Source: Temperatibacter sp965603205
GTDB taxonomy: Bacteria; Pseudomonadota; Alphaproteobacteria; Sphingomonadales; Kordiimonadaceae
Direction: 5' to 3'
DNA length: 64,000 nucleotides
NCBI GenBank assembly: GCA_965603205.1
Contig: CBFDCC010000006.1
Span: 193,313-257,312 of the forward strand
The notes under the pieces were generated by a model. That model was given only the letters and a program-made list of their open reading frames with translations. It was not told the DNA's origin and ran no database searches. The position numbers were made by a program, and so were the translations under genes. Positions 32,035 to 41,206 of the stretch are shown here, piece by piece; within the stretch, counting starts at the first letter, position 1, and each line of letters begins with the position of its first letter.

Positions 32035-32505
32035 CTATCGGCCTAATTCCTTTGATATAACCCGTTGTATCTGCCTTGTACTGATACCGACTTCATGGCT
32101 TATCATCTCATTAGTCCAGCCAGATCGCGCCCGTTGCATGATAATCATGTTTCTTTGTCCGAGTACGCGCTTCTGGTGACGCGCCTTGTGTTTTTTCCAG
32201 TATAAATCAACAGTTTCGGGCGGGTAGCCATACTTACGGCTTAAAAAGCCTCTTGCAACGTCATAAGAATCACCACCAGACACCATTGTCTCTATTTGCA
32301 GGGGTATGGCCTCTAATTGTTTAAAGTGCTTCGTGATGGCCGTTTTATCGTCGCTTGTGACGTTTCTAATTCTATCAATGGTTTCTAGCTCAGTCGCTAG
32401 CTCTTTTAGCATCACTGATACGGCCTTGGCCGCATCTGCTGGAATGTCATGGATTGAATTAAATATCTCGTTTTGTGTCGCTTCTAAGTTTCTATATATA
32501 TTCAT
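32035..32505 (-). CDS. DNA-binding protein with C-terminal double HTH (HTH-C)
   Basis: 156 aa. The N-terminal half is helical and acidic; the C-terminal half has VARGFLSRKYGYPPETVDLY and a resolvase-like HTH MISHEVGISTRQIQRVISKE. Same layout as HTH-A (16229) and HTH-B (22552). Only leftward gene besides the 40-aa zinc protein at the right end of the island, within 350 nt of dif-like site D3. Regulator, small-terminase-like or recombination accessory roles are possible. Confidence 0.65.
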   Translation of the reverse strand: MNIYRNLEATQNEIFNSIHDIPADAAKAVSVMLKELATELETIDRIRNVTSDDKTAITKHFKQLEAIPLQIETMVSGGDSYDVARGFLSRKYGYPPETVDLYWKKHKARHQKRVLGQRNMIIMQRARSGWTNEMISHEVGISTRQIQRVISKELGR

Positions 32506-32606
32506 AAAAAATACCGTCCCTAAATTTATTATCTAGGGACGGTACACTAAAGAGTATGAATATAGTATTAACTATAAAAGCAACTAAAAACGCTCGCGTT
32601 TAGTGA

Positions 32607-32729
32607 TTAATTTTTCTGTACTTTGCCACAACACACACATTCCCAACGAGCCTCTCGATTTGTGCCAGTCCAAGCCACAAAAGCCCATTCATGACCAAAA
32701 AGGCCGCACAGTGATTTTAATATCTTCAT
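32607..32729 (-). CDS. DUF1660-like prophage zinc-finger microprotein, 40 aa
   Basis: Protein contains CGLFGHEWAFVAW then CVCCGKVQ: the GHxW plus CxxC arrangement I associate with DUF1660 prophage proteins, with Cys and His able to bind one zinc. Short enough to be missed by gene callers. It is the outermost gene of the island on the right. Function unknown. Confidence 0.55.
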   Translation of the reverse strand: MKILKSLCGLFGHEWAFVAWTGTNREARWECVCCGKVQKN

Positions 32730-32774
32730 GATCTTAAATCCTCGTACTATTGGTATTACTAGACACAGGCGACA

Positions 32775-32848
32775 CTTAAGGAGCTGCTTAAGAGCCCCTT
32801 AAGGAAGTGGGTTAAGTTATTGATTTTATTGGATATGTACTTCTTAAG
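32775..32848. promoter_or_regulatory. CTTAAG cluster at the right island edge
   Basis: CTTAAG at 32775, 32787, 32798 (as CCTTAAGGAA) and 32843, plus a TTAAG at 32813. The first three are 12 and 11 bp apart. Same core as the 26-bp-spaced array at 23708, so probably bound by the same phage regulator, here next to the candidate attachment site. The rest of the 32730-33062 gap is AT-rich and without a visible gene. Confidence 0.5.
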
Positions 32849-32850
32849 TA

Positions 32851-32878
32851 ATGACGCATAATTTATATTATGGGAAAT
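32851..32878 (+). other. dif-like Xer site D3, right island edge (best candidate for chromosomal dif)
   Basis: Left arm ATGACGCATAA, centre TTTATA, right arm TTATGGGAAAT. From memory, E. coli dif has arms GGTGCGCATAA and TTATGTTAAAT around TGTATA: the inner parts of both arms (CGCATAA and TTATG) and the AAAT end are shared, 21 of 28 positions. Of the three candidates only this one matches on both arms. Location between leftward- and rightward-converging gene sets fits a replication terminus. Confidence 0.65.
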
Positions 32879-33062
32879 TATGTTTATATAACTATTATTC
32901 ATTATAATCAGAGAGTTATAATTATTCCTTGGTACTCTAGTGCGTTATTATTTGATAATAATTTAGTAATCTATTAATAGTATTAGAAAGAGTTTAGGTT
33001 AAAGTTCTAGTGTATTTTAAATATAATTATAATTTTGTATATTATTAATAAATGAGTTTTCC

Positions 33063-35420
33063 ATGGATACGTTACAAGACAATCATCATGAGTTAATTGC
33101 TATGGAACAAAAGCAAAAAACGCATCTTAACTGCATATGTATTGAAGAAGAGTTTTTACATCTTGAAAGATTAGTCTCTATTGATGAAGGAGGTGTTGAG
33201 CGAGCATTAGAATATTCGATAACCTCCAATGAAAACGGTTTTGTTTATTATGGCGTTCAACTTGAAAACATAGAAGACAATTCCTCATTTTTGGCTATTA
33301 ATAAAGATGGTTCAAAATTAGAAATTTGGCAGCCTAATGTTAATTTCAAGTCTTCGTTATGTGATGGTTTCTATTTTAACAAGGAATCAAGCACACTTGA
33401 GTTTTCTTTATCGGCACCGAGTTTTCCCCATAGTGTTCCATGGTACTTTAATGACGACATCACTCGACCTGGCGATTTAAGGTTTAATCATGAAATTTGC
33501 GAGGTCCGTCAGGAAGAAAACTCTTGCCGTTTTTATTGCGTGTCCAAGCTATCTTCTTATCAAGAGAATACTAAACTATTGGCTGCTATTAAAGATTCTA
33601 AGAATATAGTGCTTCGCGCTGACCACCCCTTTATCAAGGATGGTTTGGTTTATTATAGTGTATTAGCACCTCTTATTGCGAATAAAACTTATTTTATAAT
33701 GATCCGCAGTGACAAAATTCAAACGCGAGTATGGAAACCCAACGTAAACTGCCCTGCTTTCAAAATAAATGGATTATATTTCTCAGTTTTTGACCATAAT
33801 ATTATAATGAGAGATGCACCAGAAAGAGCCGCCAATACCACACAGTCTTTTGTGACTGAAATGCATGTAAGTGAGAATACATTACATTTAAACATTGTCA
33901 CATTTTTTAAGAAAAATAAGCAAATTGATGTGCATTCAGTTTCTGTTAGTCGGTTCCGAAATGAAGAGCTGAGTGAAAGCTTTAACATTAAGAAAGCAGC
34001 TGAACAGAAATGGCAAAAGTTAGATAATAGTGACTTAATTAAGCATACAGGTCAAAAATTCGTCTGTTATGAGGTGGCTATTAAATTAGGCAAATTTTTA
34101 CATCAATCAGGTTTTTATAATTTGATGGTTCATACAAATAAGGGTGATTCCGTATTGCGCTCTACAGTAAAATCATATGAAAAAAATGACCATATATTTA
34201 ACCTAGACTTATCAGAACATGAATGTGCTTATATAGTGCCTTATGTACAGTATGATTTACGCTTTAGATTCGAAATCTATACTTTAACAAAACTAGAAGC
34301 TAAAAAGGTAGAACAACTCCAAAGAAACCCCTCTGATAAGATATGCCTTATGATTGGTGAATATTCAAATAGCGCGCGTGATAATGGCATGCATTTATAT
34401 AATTATATTAAAAAGAATAGACCTGATATTGAAGCATATTATGTAATTGATTCAGACTCTTCGGAAATTGGAAATCTAGAACCTTCTGATGTTGTACTCT
34501 ATGGATCGTATAAACATTTTGAAGTTTCCAGTAGATCAAATTGTATCGTATTTTCACACTTCTCAGAATATTTATATCCAAAGATAGATAGAATTTCTGG
34601 CTATAAAAACATTAGGAAAGAATTTTGTGAAATTTTTCTCCAACACGGCGTAATAGCTCTAAAGCCTTTTTCAAGACATATGGCGACAAAATATAACAGA
34701 TACGATAAATTTTGCGTTAGTTCCCAAAGAGAAAAAGAAATAGTCGTCAATAAGATGAAGATTAAGGAAAAATTAGTCGAGGTGACGGGCCTTTCTCGTT
34801 GGGATAATTTGAGGATGGATAATATTACCAAACGCGAAATAGTTCTAATGCCGACGTGGCGGGATAATCTAGATACAGTGAATGAAGAAGCGTTTGTTAG
34901 GTCAAATTTTTACAAACACTGGAATGCAATTTTATTAGATACCAGCCTAGCAACAGCCTTGGATGAAAATGATATTCAAATGAATATTTATGTTCATAAT
35001 ATTCTTGGTAGATTTGCACATCTTTTCCATTCTTCTGAGCATATTAAAATATTAAATGGCACCGATATGCAGGAAGTTTTCCAAGACCACAAATTACTAA
35101 TAACTGACTATTCTAGCGTTTGCTGGGATTTTATGTATTTAGGAAAACCTGTAATTTACTATCCATTTGATTATGATCACTTATTAAAATTGAGAAAAGG
35201 TGAAGCATACATCGATTATGAAGAAGAGTTACCAGGCCCTGTCCTGAAAGACCATGATGCATTAGTCAGTTCCATTATCGATTCAATCAATAATGAATTT
35301 GTCTTCTCAGAAGAATATACGGCAAAATTAGACAAGTTTTTACCGCATAGAGACCAATCAAATTCTGTCAGAGTGGTTGAGATGGTTGAGAGAGCCTATA
35401 AAGAAAAATTTCCATCATAA
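33063..35420 (+). CDS. CDP-glycerol:poly(glycerophosphate) glycerophosphotransferase-like protein
   Basis: The C-terminal 370 residues match the Glyphos_transf family: KICLMIGEYSNSARDNG, FLQHGVIALKPF, VTGLSRWDN, LMPTWRDNL and the signature LLITDYSSVCWDFMYLGKPVIYY. The N-terminal 400 residues are beta-rich repeats without a known family, perhaps substrate-binding. Such enzymes add polyol-phosphate units to surface polymers. 785 aa, AT-rich, isolated, just outside the dif-like site, so probably acquired. The phosphate donor cannot be read from sequence. Confidence 0.8.
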   Translation: MDTLQDNHHELIAMEQKQKTHLNCICIEEEFLHLERLVSIDEGGVERALEYSITSNENGFVYYGVQLENIEDNSSFLAINKDGSKLEIWQPNVNFKSSLCDGFYFNKESSTLEFSLSAPSFPHSVPWYFNDDITRPGDLRFNHEICEVRQEENSCRFYCVSKLSSYQENTKLLAAIKDSKNIVLRADHPFIKDGLVYYSVLAPLIANKTYFIMIRSDKIQTRVWKPNVNCPAFKINGLYFSVFDHNIIMRDAPERAANTTQSFVTEMHVSENTLHLNIVTFFKKNKQIDVHSVSVSRFRNEELSESFNIKKAAEQKWQKLDNSDLIKHTGQKFVCYEVAIKLGKFLHQSGFYNLMVHTNKGDSVLRSTVKSYEKNDHIFNLDLSEHECAYIVPYVQYDLRFRFEIYTLTKLEAKKVEQLQRNPSDKICLMIGEYSNSARDNGMHLYNYIKKNRPDIEAYYVIDSDSSEIGNLEPSDVVLYGSYKHFEVSSRSNCIVFSHFSEYLYPKIDRISGYKNIRKEFCEIFLQHGVIALKPFSRHMATKYNRYDKFCVSSQREKEIVVNKMKIKEKLVEVTGLSRWDNLRMDNITKREIVLMPTWRDNLDTVNEEAFVRSNFYKHWNAILLDTSLATALDENDIQMNIYVHNILGRFAHLFHSSEHIKILNGTDMQEVFQDHKLLITDYSSVCWDFMYLGKPVIYYPFDYDHLLKLRKGEAYIDYEEELPGPVLKDHDALVSSIIDSINNEFVFSEEYTAKLDKFLPHRDQSNSVRVVEMVERAYKEKFPS

Positions 35421-35423
35421 ATT

Positions 35424-36050
35424 TTATGCTGGGTAAATAGCCTCTAAACCACTGTAGAGCTTTGTGATGAAATCTGGATCGTCGGATGGGATGGTACGCG
35501 CCACATCCATTAGATGTTCGTTATCTTCCTTACCACCGAAAACTTTATGATAGGTGATGCTAGCGTCTTTATAGCCTTTGTCTTGGCGGAAGCTATTGAG
35601 TACATTCTTGCAAACATAAAGTTCAAACAGTTCTTGCAAGCTCATACCAACTGATTTCATCGCGGCGAAGAATATGGTCGGGGCAAAGCCTTTTATATCC
35701 AGCGTTTGCTTAGCAAGCTCTTCAACTGTTTCCAGCGCTGATGCGGTTGTCCCATCATAACCATCCCACTCTGTTATTAGATAGTTAGCAACGTCATCGA
35801 CGCCACCTTTTTTCTCTAACAAGTCACTCAGGGCAAAGTGAAATATATCAACAAGCTCTAGATGTGCTTGGTCCTTGTCCATTTCACCAGATTTCCACCA
35901 TTTATAGTGAATATGATCCATCATTTCAGCGGCTTCAATCCAGATGGCACGGTACCAAGCATTGCCGTTATCGCGCCAAGTATCACTGATTTTGCTGTTA
36001 ATCTTGTCTTGCAGATCAGCCATAGTCTTAAATTGTTCAAAAGCGCTCAT
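35424..36050 (-). CDS. dUTP diphosphatase, dimeric all-alpha type
   Basis: Hydrolyses dUTP to dUMP, keeping uracil out of DNA. Seen: WYRAIWIEAAEMMDHIHYKWWK with the metal-binding Glu/Asp set, HLELVDIFHFALSD, and FRQDKGYKDASITYHKVFGGKEDN, all typical of the dimeric (Leishmania/Campylobacter-type) dUTPase rather than the trimeric Dut. 208 aa. Stands next to tmk-containing metabolism on the same strand. Confidence 0.88.
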   Translation of the reverse strand: MSAFEQFKTMADLQDKINSKISDTWRDNGNAWYRAIWIEAAEMMDHIHYKWWKSGEMDKDQAHLELVDIFHFALSDLLEKKGGVDDVANYLITEWDGYDGTTASALETVEELAKQTLDIKGFAPTIFFAAMKSVGMSLQELFELYVCKNVLNSFRQDKGYKDASITYHKVFGGKEDNEHLMDVARTIPSDDPDFITKLYSGLEAIYPA

Positions 36051-36144
36051 AATGTCCTCATTTCTATAAAATACATTTTGTTTATAGGCGTGAAAAAAGG
36101 GTGGGTCAACGCCCTACCGTAACTGATTTACCTGATTTGGGACT

Positions 36145-36906
36145 TTATCTTTTGAGCACCATAATGTTGCCCCTAATCTCGATAGTTTGGAACTCTTTAA
36201 GCAGCGTCATACCAAGCAGTGAACTGTCCATATCTGACTTGTTGACGGTCACGGGCACGCTCATAAAATCATAGTCACCAATTTTGACATAATCGACAGT
36301 AGCACGGGCATAAAGCACGTCGCCGTTTGCGGTGCGAGCCGTGCCTTCATATAAGAGAGAAGAAGGTTTTAAGCCGACCTTTTCTGCGTCATGTTTGCTG
36401 AGTACGATGTTGCTAGCGCCTGTATCGACGATGAGCCTTACATAAACACCGTTCATACGCATTCTTACCCAGAAATGGCCGTCTCTGGCGCGTTCTAATA
36501 TTAAAGCGCCGCTATCATCAACTGCACCTGACGGGTCAATGGCAGCCATGAACCTAGTACCAAAATCAGAGCTATAGAGATAAAAAAAGGATAATCCAAA
36601 GACAATGAGTAACCAGATACCAGCCGTTTTAACAATATTCATGATGCTAGATCGTGACCAATAGGCCGCTGCACCACCAAAGATAGCCAAAACGAGCATG
36701 CCACGGAAAAAATATGGGTCATCTATGCTTTGCTCAGGAAAAGCTAGCGACAAGCCACCCACTAGAAAGCCTAACCCCAATACAAAGACGATGAGCCGCC
36801 CTAACCGCCCGCCGTCTTGGTGTTGATGTACAGGTTTGCGGTGACTGTGCAACGGTGTTCGACCGTCGCTGTCTGGTATGCGCCAAGGTTCTTTTTTCTT
36901 TACCAT
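36145..36906 (-). CDS. Membrane-anchored retropepsin-like aspartic protease
   Basis: TIGR02281-type clan AA protease common in alphaproteobacteria. Seen: a basic N-terminus, three hydrophobic segments (LIVFVLGLGFLVGGLSLAF, GMLVLAIFGGAAAYW, WLLIVFGLSFFYLY), then a single retropepsin domain with catalytic motif RLIVDTGASNIVLS and SSLLGMTLL. 253 aa. One aspartate per chain implies a dimer. Substrate unknown. Confidence 0.82.
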   Translation of the reverse strand: MVKKKEPWRIPDSDGRTPLHSHRKPVHQHQDGGRLGRLIVFVLGLGFLVGGLSLAFPEQSIDDPYFFRGMLVLAIFGGAAAYWSRSSIMNIVKTAGIWLLIVFGLSFFYLYSSDFGTRFMAAIDPSGAVDDSGALILERARDGHFWVRMRMNGVYVRLIVDTGASNIVLSKHDAEKVGLKPSSLLYEGTARTANGDVLYARATVDYVKIGDYDFMSVPVTVNKSDMDSSLLGMTLLKEFQTIEIRGNIMVLKR

Positions 36907-36942
36907 TCATTTATTCTAATGAAAAATATTGGCAAGTCAAAG

Positions 36943-37695
36943 CTAAACAAAAAGCGTTAGGCCGTCATAACCTGGTCTTATATGATCAGGTAATTCGTCA
37001 CATAGCGTTTGGTAATCTAGATCACCCATCATATGTGTGAGGATTGCACGCTCAGGATTAACCCGTTTGATCCACTCGACAGTTTGCTCTAAGTGCGAGT
37101 GTGTTGGATGTGGTTTACGTCGCAGCGCATCAACAATCCATAGTTTAACGCCATCTAAAGCTTCAAAGGCAGCGTCATCAAGGCCACTAACATCGGTAGA
37201 ATATGCAATGTCACCAATGCGATAGCCGATACTGTTAACGGGGCCGTGCTGCTGTATGAATGGAATGACCGTTAAGTCGTTTATTTTTGTGGGCCATGCT
37301 AGCTCGTTAGCATTGCAAATGGCGGGATAACCTGTTTTTCCTTCGAATATATAACCAAAGCGATGCAGTAACACCTTAAGCGTTTCCTCATCAGCATATA
37401 AATTAGTAGGTGTTTTACTGCGTAGAAAAAAACCGCGCAAATCATCAATGCCGTGCGTATGGTCTGCGTGGTCATGGGTATAAAATACGGCGTCAAGACG
37501 CTCTGCTTTAGCCGACAGCATTTGTTCGCGTAGATCAGGTGTGGTATCAATTAAAATTGTAGTATCACCCTGTTCGACTAGAATGCTTGAGCGTCTACGG
37601 CGGTTTCTCGGATTGTCAGGATCACAATTCCCCCAACTTTCAGGTAGCGATGGAACGCCTCTTGATGTGCCACAGCCGAGAATAGTTACCTTCAT
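36943..37695 (-). CDS. MBL-fold metallohydrolase, PhnP-like
   Basis: Metallo-beta-lactamase fold with CGTSRGVPSLP near the start, metal motif TEDHADH-like YTHDHADHTHGIDDLR, and later histidines in PFIQQHGPVNSIGYR and LTHMMG. PhnP is a cyclic phosphodiesterase; alphaproteobacterial members sit after tatD as here, with unproven substrates. 250 aa, 2 nt after tatD. Confidence 0.85.
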   Translation of the reverse strand: MKVTILGCGTSRGVPSLPESWGNCDPDNPRNRRRRSSILVEQGDTTILIDTTPDLREQMLSAKAERLDAVFYTHDHADHTHGIDDLRGFFLRSKTPTNLYADEETLKVLLHRFGYIFEGKTGYPAICNANELAWPTKINDLTVIPFIQQHGPVNSIGYRIGDIAYSTDVSGLDDAAFEALDGVKLWIVDALRRKPHPTHSHLEQTVEWIKRVNPERAILTHMMGDLDYQTLCDELPDHIRPGYDGLTLFV

Positions 37696-37697
37696 GG

Positions 37698-38507
37698 TTA
37701 TTCACCCCACGCTGTCGGTGCTGTGGCTTTACTGAATAACCTAAAGAAATTTCCTGAGGTTATTTCACGTAGTTCCTCTGTCGTAATACCGCGCATTTTG
37801 GCAATATAAGCACAAGTATCGGCAACAAAGGCTGGTTCGCATGTTTTGCCGCGATGCGGCATGGGCGCAAGGAAAGGCGCGTCAGTTTCAATAAGTAAGC
37901 GGTCTAATGGTATGGTCATAACCACATCACGTAATTCTTGGGCGTTCTTAAATGTTACAATACCAGATATCGAGATATATAGACCAAGCTCTAATGAGGC
38001 ATCGGCTAGGCTTTGTGTCGCCGTAAAACAGTGAATAAGCCCCGGGAAAGAACCCTTACTAGCCTCTTCCCTCATCATAGAAACACAGTCTTCGTCCGCG
38101 TCTCGTGTGTGAATAATCACAGGCAAACCAGTTTCACGCGCTGCAATGAGATGGGTGCGAAAATTACGCTTTTGCATGTCACGCGGCGCACTATCATAAA
38201 AATAATCTAGACCCGTCTCACCTATACCAATGATTTTAGGATGTTTAGCGCGATCTAATAAATCGTCTAAGACAACGTCTGGTTCTTCTTCTGCTTGATG
38301 CGGATGAATACCAACTGAGCCAAATATATGGTCACTAGCTTCGCATAAGGCAATGATTTCATTGTATTCTTTAAGTTTTGTATTGATAGCTAACATACAG
38401 CCAACGCCAGCTTGCTTAGCGTTATCTAACACTTCATCTAGGCGATCATTTAAGCCGCCATAATTTAGATGGCAGTGGCTATCAACCATATATCCATAAT
38501 GGCTCAT
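37698..38507 (-). CDS. TatD family metal-dependent deoxyribonuclease
   Basis: TIM-barrel hydrolase. Seen: metal ligands DSHCHLN, IGETGLDYFY, PVIIHTRDADED, LIHCFT and IETDAPFLAP. 269 aa. The first residues (MSHYGYM) may be extra; ATG at 38489 (MVDSHCHLN) is the alternative start. Directly after metG on the same strand, the classic metG-tatD pair. Confidence 0.92.
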   Translation of the reverse strand: MSHYGYMVDSHCHLNYGGLNDRLDEVLDNAKQAGVGCMLAINTKLKEYNEIIALCEASDHIFGSVGIHPHQAEEEPDVVLDDLLDRAKHPKIIGIGETGLDYFYDSAPRDMQKRNFRTHLIAARETGLPVIIHTRDADEDCVSMMREEASKGSFPGLIHCFTATQSLADASLELGLYISISGIVTFKNAQELRDVVMTIPLDRLLIETDAPFLAPMPHRGKTCEPAFVADTCAYIAKMRGITTEELREITSGNFFRLFSKATAPTAWGE

Positions 38508-38509
38508 AC

Positions 38510-40057
38510 TTAGTCTTCTTCTGGCATTTCAAAGCGCGGGAAAACACCCTGCGGCTTTGGCACCTCTGTTCCAGCGGCAATACGGTGATCAGCACCTAAG
38601 CTTTCAAAACTACGGTCAGTAACATTGATCTGGCTGAGTAGCTTGTCAGTAGAATCAGGCATAATTGGCTGCATAAGGATAGCCAGTTGACGCACGGCCT
38701 CTGCGCAGACATATAAAACTGTTTCCATACGGGCTGGGTCTGTTTTCTTCAACGTCCAAGGGGCTTGATCATTAATATATACATCAGCGGCCGCTACTTG
38801 TGTCCAGATAGTCTCAAACGCTTTATGGAAAGCTTGATTATCCATATGTGGGCGTACGTTATCTAATAATGTGTCGATACCTGCTAGGAAGCTCGTATCG
38901 GCTTCTGTTAAATCACCTGGGGTTGGCACTACGCCGTCACAGTTTTTGTTAATCATTGATAATGAGCGCTGTGCAAAGTTACCAATAGAGTTAGCAAGAT
39001 CAGCATTACAGCGCGTTACAAAGGCAGAGCGACTGAAATCACCATCGTTACCGAACGGTACTTCACGCAGCATGAAATAGCGTGCGGCATCTAGACTATA
39101 TGTTTCAATTAGCTCAAACGGGTCAATAACATTGCCTAGTGATTTAGAAATCTTTTGACCTTCGTTTGTCCACCAACCATGAGCAAAAATACGCTCTGGA
39201 AGTGGCAAGTCAGCAGCAAGCAAGAATGCGGGCCAATACACGGCGTGGAAACGCAGTATATCTTTTCCTACCATGTGCACAGATGCGGGCCAGAATTTCT
39301 TATAGTCTTCAGCCTGTTCATCGGGAAAACCAACAGCCGTTAGGTAATTAGTTAAGGCGTCAATCCATACATACATAATATGCTTGTCATTATCAGGTAC
39401 AGGCACACCCCAATTAAACGTGGTGCGAGAGATTGATAGATCAAGCAATCCGCCCTCAACAAAGCTTTTTACTTCATTTAGACGTGTTTTAGGCATAACA
39501 AAATCAGGCTGATTCTTATAAAGTTCTAATAGTTTGTCTTCCATCGCTGAGAGTTTGAAGAAATAGCTCGCCTCTTCTACCCACTCTACAGGTGCGCCAG
39601 TGGGGGCTAGCTTTTTACCGCCCTCGCCTTCTTGAAGCTCTTTTTCGGCGTAGAAAGCCTCATCACGTACGCTATACCAGCCGGCATATTTATCTTCATA
39701 AATATACCCCTTGGACACAAGACGGCGCCAAAGCTCCTGAACAGAAAGCTTATGACGATCTTCTGTGGTTCGAATAAATTGATCATTTGAGAAATTCATC
39801 GCTTCAGCTAAGTCTTTAAAACGCGCTGATACTTTATCGCAGAACTCTAATGGCGCAACACCAGCGGCTTGGGCTGATTTTTCAACTTTTTGACCGTGTT
39901 CATCAGTACCCGTTAGAAACATGACGTCAAAACCGTCTAGACGTTTAAAGCGTGCCAGTACGTCACAAGCCAGTGTGGTATAGGCATGTCCAATATGTGG
40001 TACATCATTCACATAATAAATAGGTGTGGTGATGTAAAAAGACGGTTTCTCAGTCAT
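38510..40057 (-). CDS. metG: Methionyl-tRNA synthetase
   Basis: Class I synthetase charging tRNA-Met. Seen: YYVNDVPHIGHAYTT (HIGH motif), KISKSLGN (KMSKS motif), GWYSVRDEAFY in the connective domain without zinc knuckle cysteines, and an anticodon-binding helical domain. 515 aa, short form lacking the C-terminal tRNA-binding domain, as usual in alphaproteobacteria. Confidence 0.96.
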   Translation of the reverse strand: MTEKPSFYITTPIYYVNDVPHIGHAYTTLACDVLARFKRLDGFDVMFLTGTDEHGQKVEKSAQAAGVAPLEFCDKVSARFKDLAEAMNFSNDQFIRTTEDRHKLSVQELWRRLVSKGYIYEDKYAGWYSVRDEAFYAEKELQEGEGGKKLAPTGAPVEWVEEASYFFKLSAMEDKLLELYKNQPDFVMPKTRLNEVKSFVEGGLLDLSISRTTFNWGVPVPDNDKHIMYVWIDALTNYLTAVGFPDEQAEDYKKFWPASVHMVGKDILRFHAVYWPAFLLAADLPLPERIFAHGWWTNEGQKISKSLGNVIDPFELIETYSLDAARYFMLREVPFGNDGDFSRSAFVTRCNADLANSIGNFAQRSLSMINKNCDGVVPTPGDLTEADTSFLAGIDTLLDNVRPHMDNQAFHKAFETIWTQVAAADVYINDQAPWTLKKTDPARMETVLYVCAEAVRQLAILMQPIMPDSTDKLLSQINVTDRSFESLGADHRIAAGTEVPKPQGVFPRFEMPEED

Positions 40058-40102
40058 AATTTAATACTCAAACTAATTGGTTATACGGTTAGATTGGTGG
40101 CA

Positions 40103-41206
40103 CTAACCTCTAGCTAAGGCTGACATATCACCAAACAAGGTCAATAGCACCTGTTTTCGATCTAAATTCACACGATCAGCCCGCTCGATTAAATCTGCGC
40201 TCTTTTCCCATAGATCAAGCCAACGATCAACACTGCAAGCACCTGATAATGTAGTAAATGTTTGGTTTTCGCCTGTAAGAACTTCTTGCCCCATAACACC
40301 CACTGCTTTTTGGCGGATGATACGTTGCAAGATATTATCTAGTAACTGTGTAAATACGCGATATTTAGCATCTGCCTTAGCAGGTGACAGCTCGCCAGCA
40401 AAGGTATGGAGCGCGGGTACATTAAGGCGTGGCATCGTTGCTATTAGGCCGAGAAGGCTTTTATAAAGTTCAATGCCTTGCATATTGGCAAGTTCAATTG
40501 CCCTACCAGGCGCGCCATCACTTAGAACTGCAAGTGCATTAAGTTCGTCTACTGACATATCAGGGAATTTCCCCGCTAGCACTGCACGTACACTGTCGAT
40601 CTCAAGTGTTTTTAATTTCAACTGCCTGCAACGACTTTTGATAGTCGGAAGGAGTTTTCCTGGCGAATGTGAAATTAGAAATAATATTGATTTTTCAGGG
40701 GGTTCTTCAAGAATCTTAAGCAAAGCATTCGCAGCAGCAGTATTTAATTCATCAGCAGCATCAACGATAGTAATACGCCATCCGCCTTCGCCTGCCGTTT
40801 GATTATAGAATTTAATCAGACCGCGTACGTCATCAATAACAATATCATTACGCATCTTACCCGTTTTTTCATTCTCTGACCTTGCAAGTTCAACAATACC
40901 AGCATGTCCACCCGCTTCGATGCGCCCAATAATGGGGTTTTGGCTATCAGTGTCTAGGCTAATAGCCTCAACAGGTAGATCATCCCCAAACATAGATGGC
41001 CCTGCATCAACGCTTGGCTGGACTGATAGAAATTTGGCTATACGCCATGCCATTGAGGCTTTGCCTATACCTTTAGCGCCTGTGATTAACCATGCATGAT
41101 GCATACGTTCACTATTAAAGGCATCTAAAAATACACGTTCAGCCTCTGCGTGGCCGATGAGAGAAGTCGTATTTCTTGGATGATCTATTTGCTCAAATTC
41201 GCTCAT
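40103..41206 (-). CDS. holB: DNA polymerase III delta-prime subunit
   Basis: Clamp-loader subunit. Seen: P-loop-like GAKGIGKAS, the zinc-binding-less AAA core, DAADELNTAAANALLKILEEPP and SHSPGKLLPTIKSRC (sensor and SRC motif of clamp loaders). 367 aa. Overlaps the tmk stop by 4 nt, the conserved tmk-holB pair. Confidence 0.93.
   Translation of the reverse strand: MSEFEQIDHPRNTTSLIGHAEAERVFLDAFNSERMHHAWLITGAKGIGKASMAWRIAKFLSVQPSVDAGPSMFGDDLPVEAISLDTDSQNPIIGRIEAGGHAGIVELARSENEKTGKMRNDIVIDDVRGLIKFYNQTAGEGGWRITIVDAADELNTAAANALLKILEEPPEKSILFLISHSPGKLLPTIKSRCRQLKLKTLEIDSVRAVLAGKFPDMSVDELNALAVLSDGAPGRAIELANMQGIELYKSLLGLIATMPRLNVPALHTFAGELSPAKADAKYRVFTQLLDNILQRIIRQKAVGVMGQEVLTGENQTFTTLSGACSVDRWLDLWEKSADLIERADRVNLDRKQVLLTLFGDMSALARG

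Noticed and set aside
15371..33062. Search for an integrase, tail or large terminase gene
   Set aside because: None found; no tyrosine or serine recombinase motif, no tail proteins and no large terminase, so a tailed prophage is excluded.
33000..35420. Counting the glycerophosphotransferase-like gene as part of the provirus
   Set aside because: It lies outside the best dif-like site and its orientation and size do not match the phage operons.
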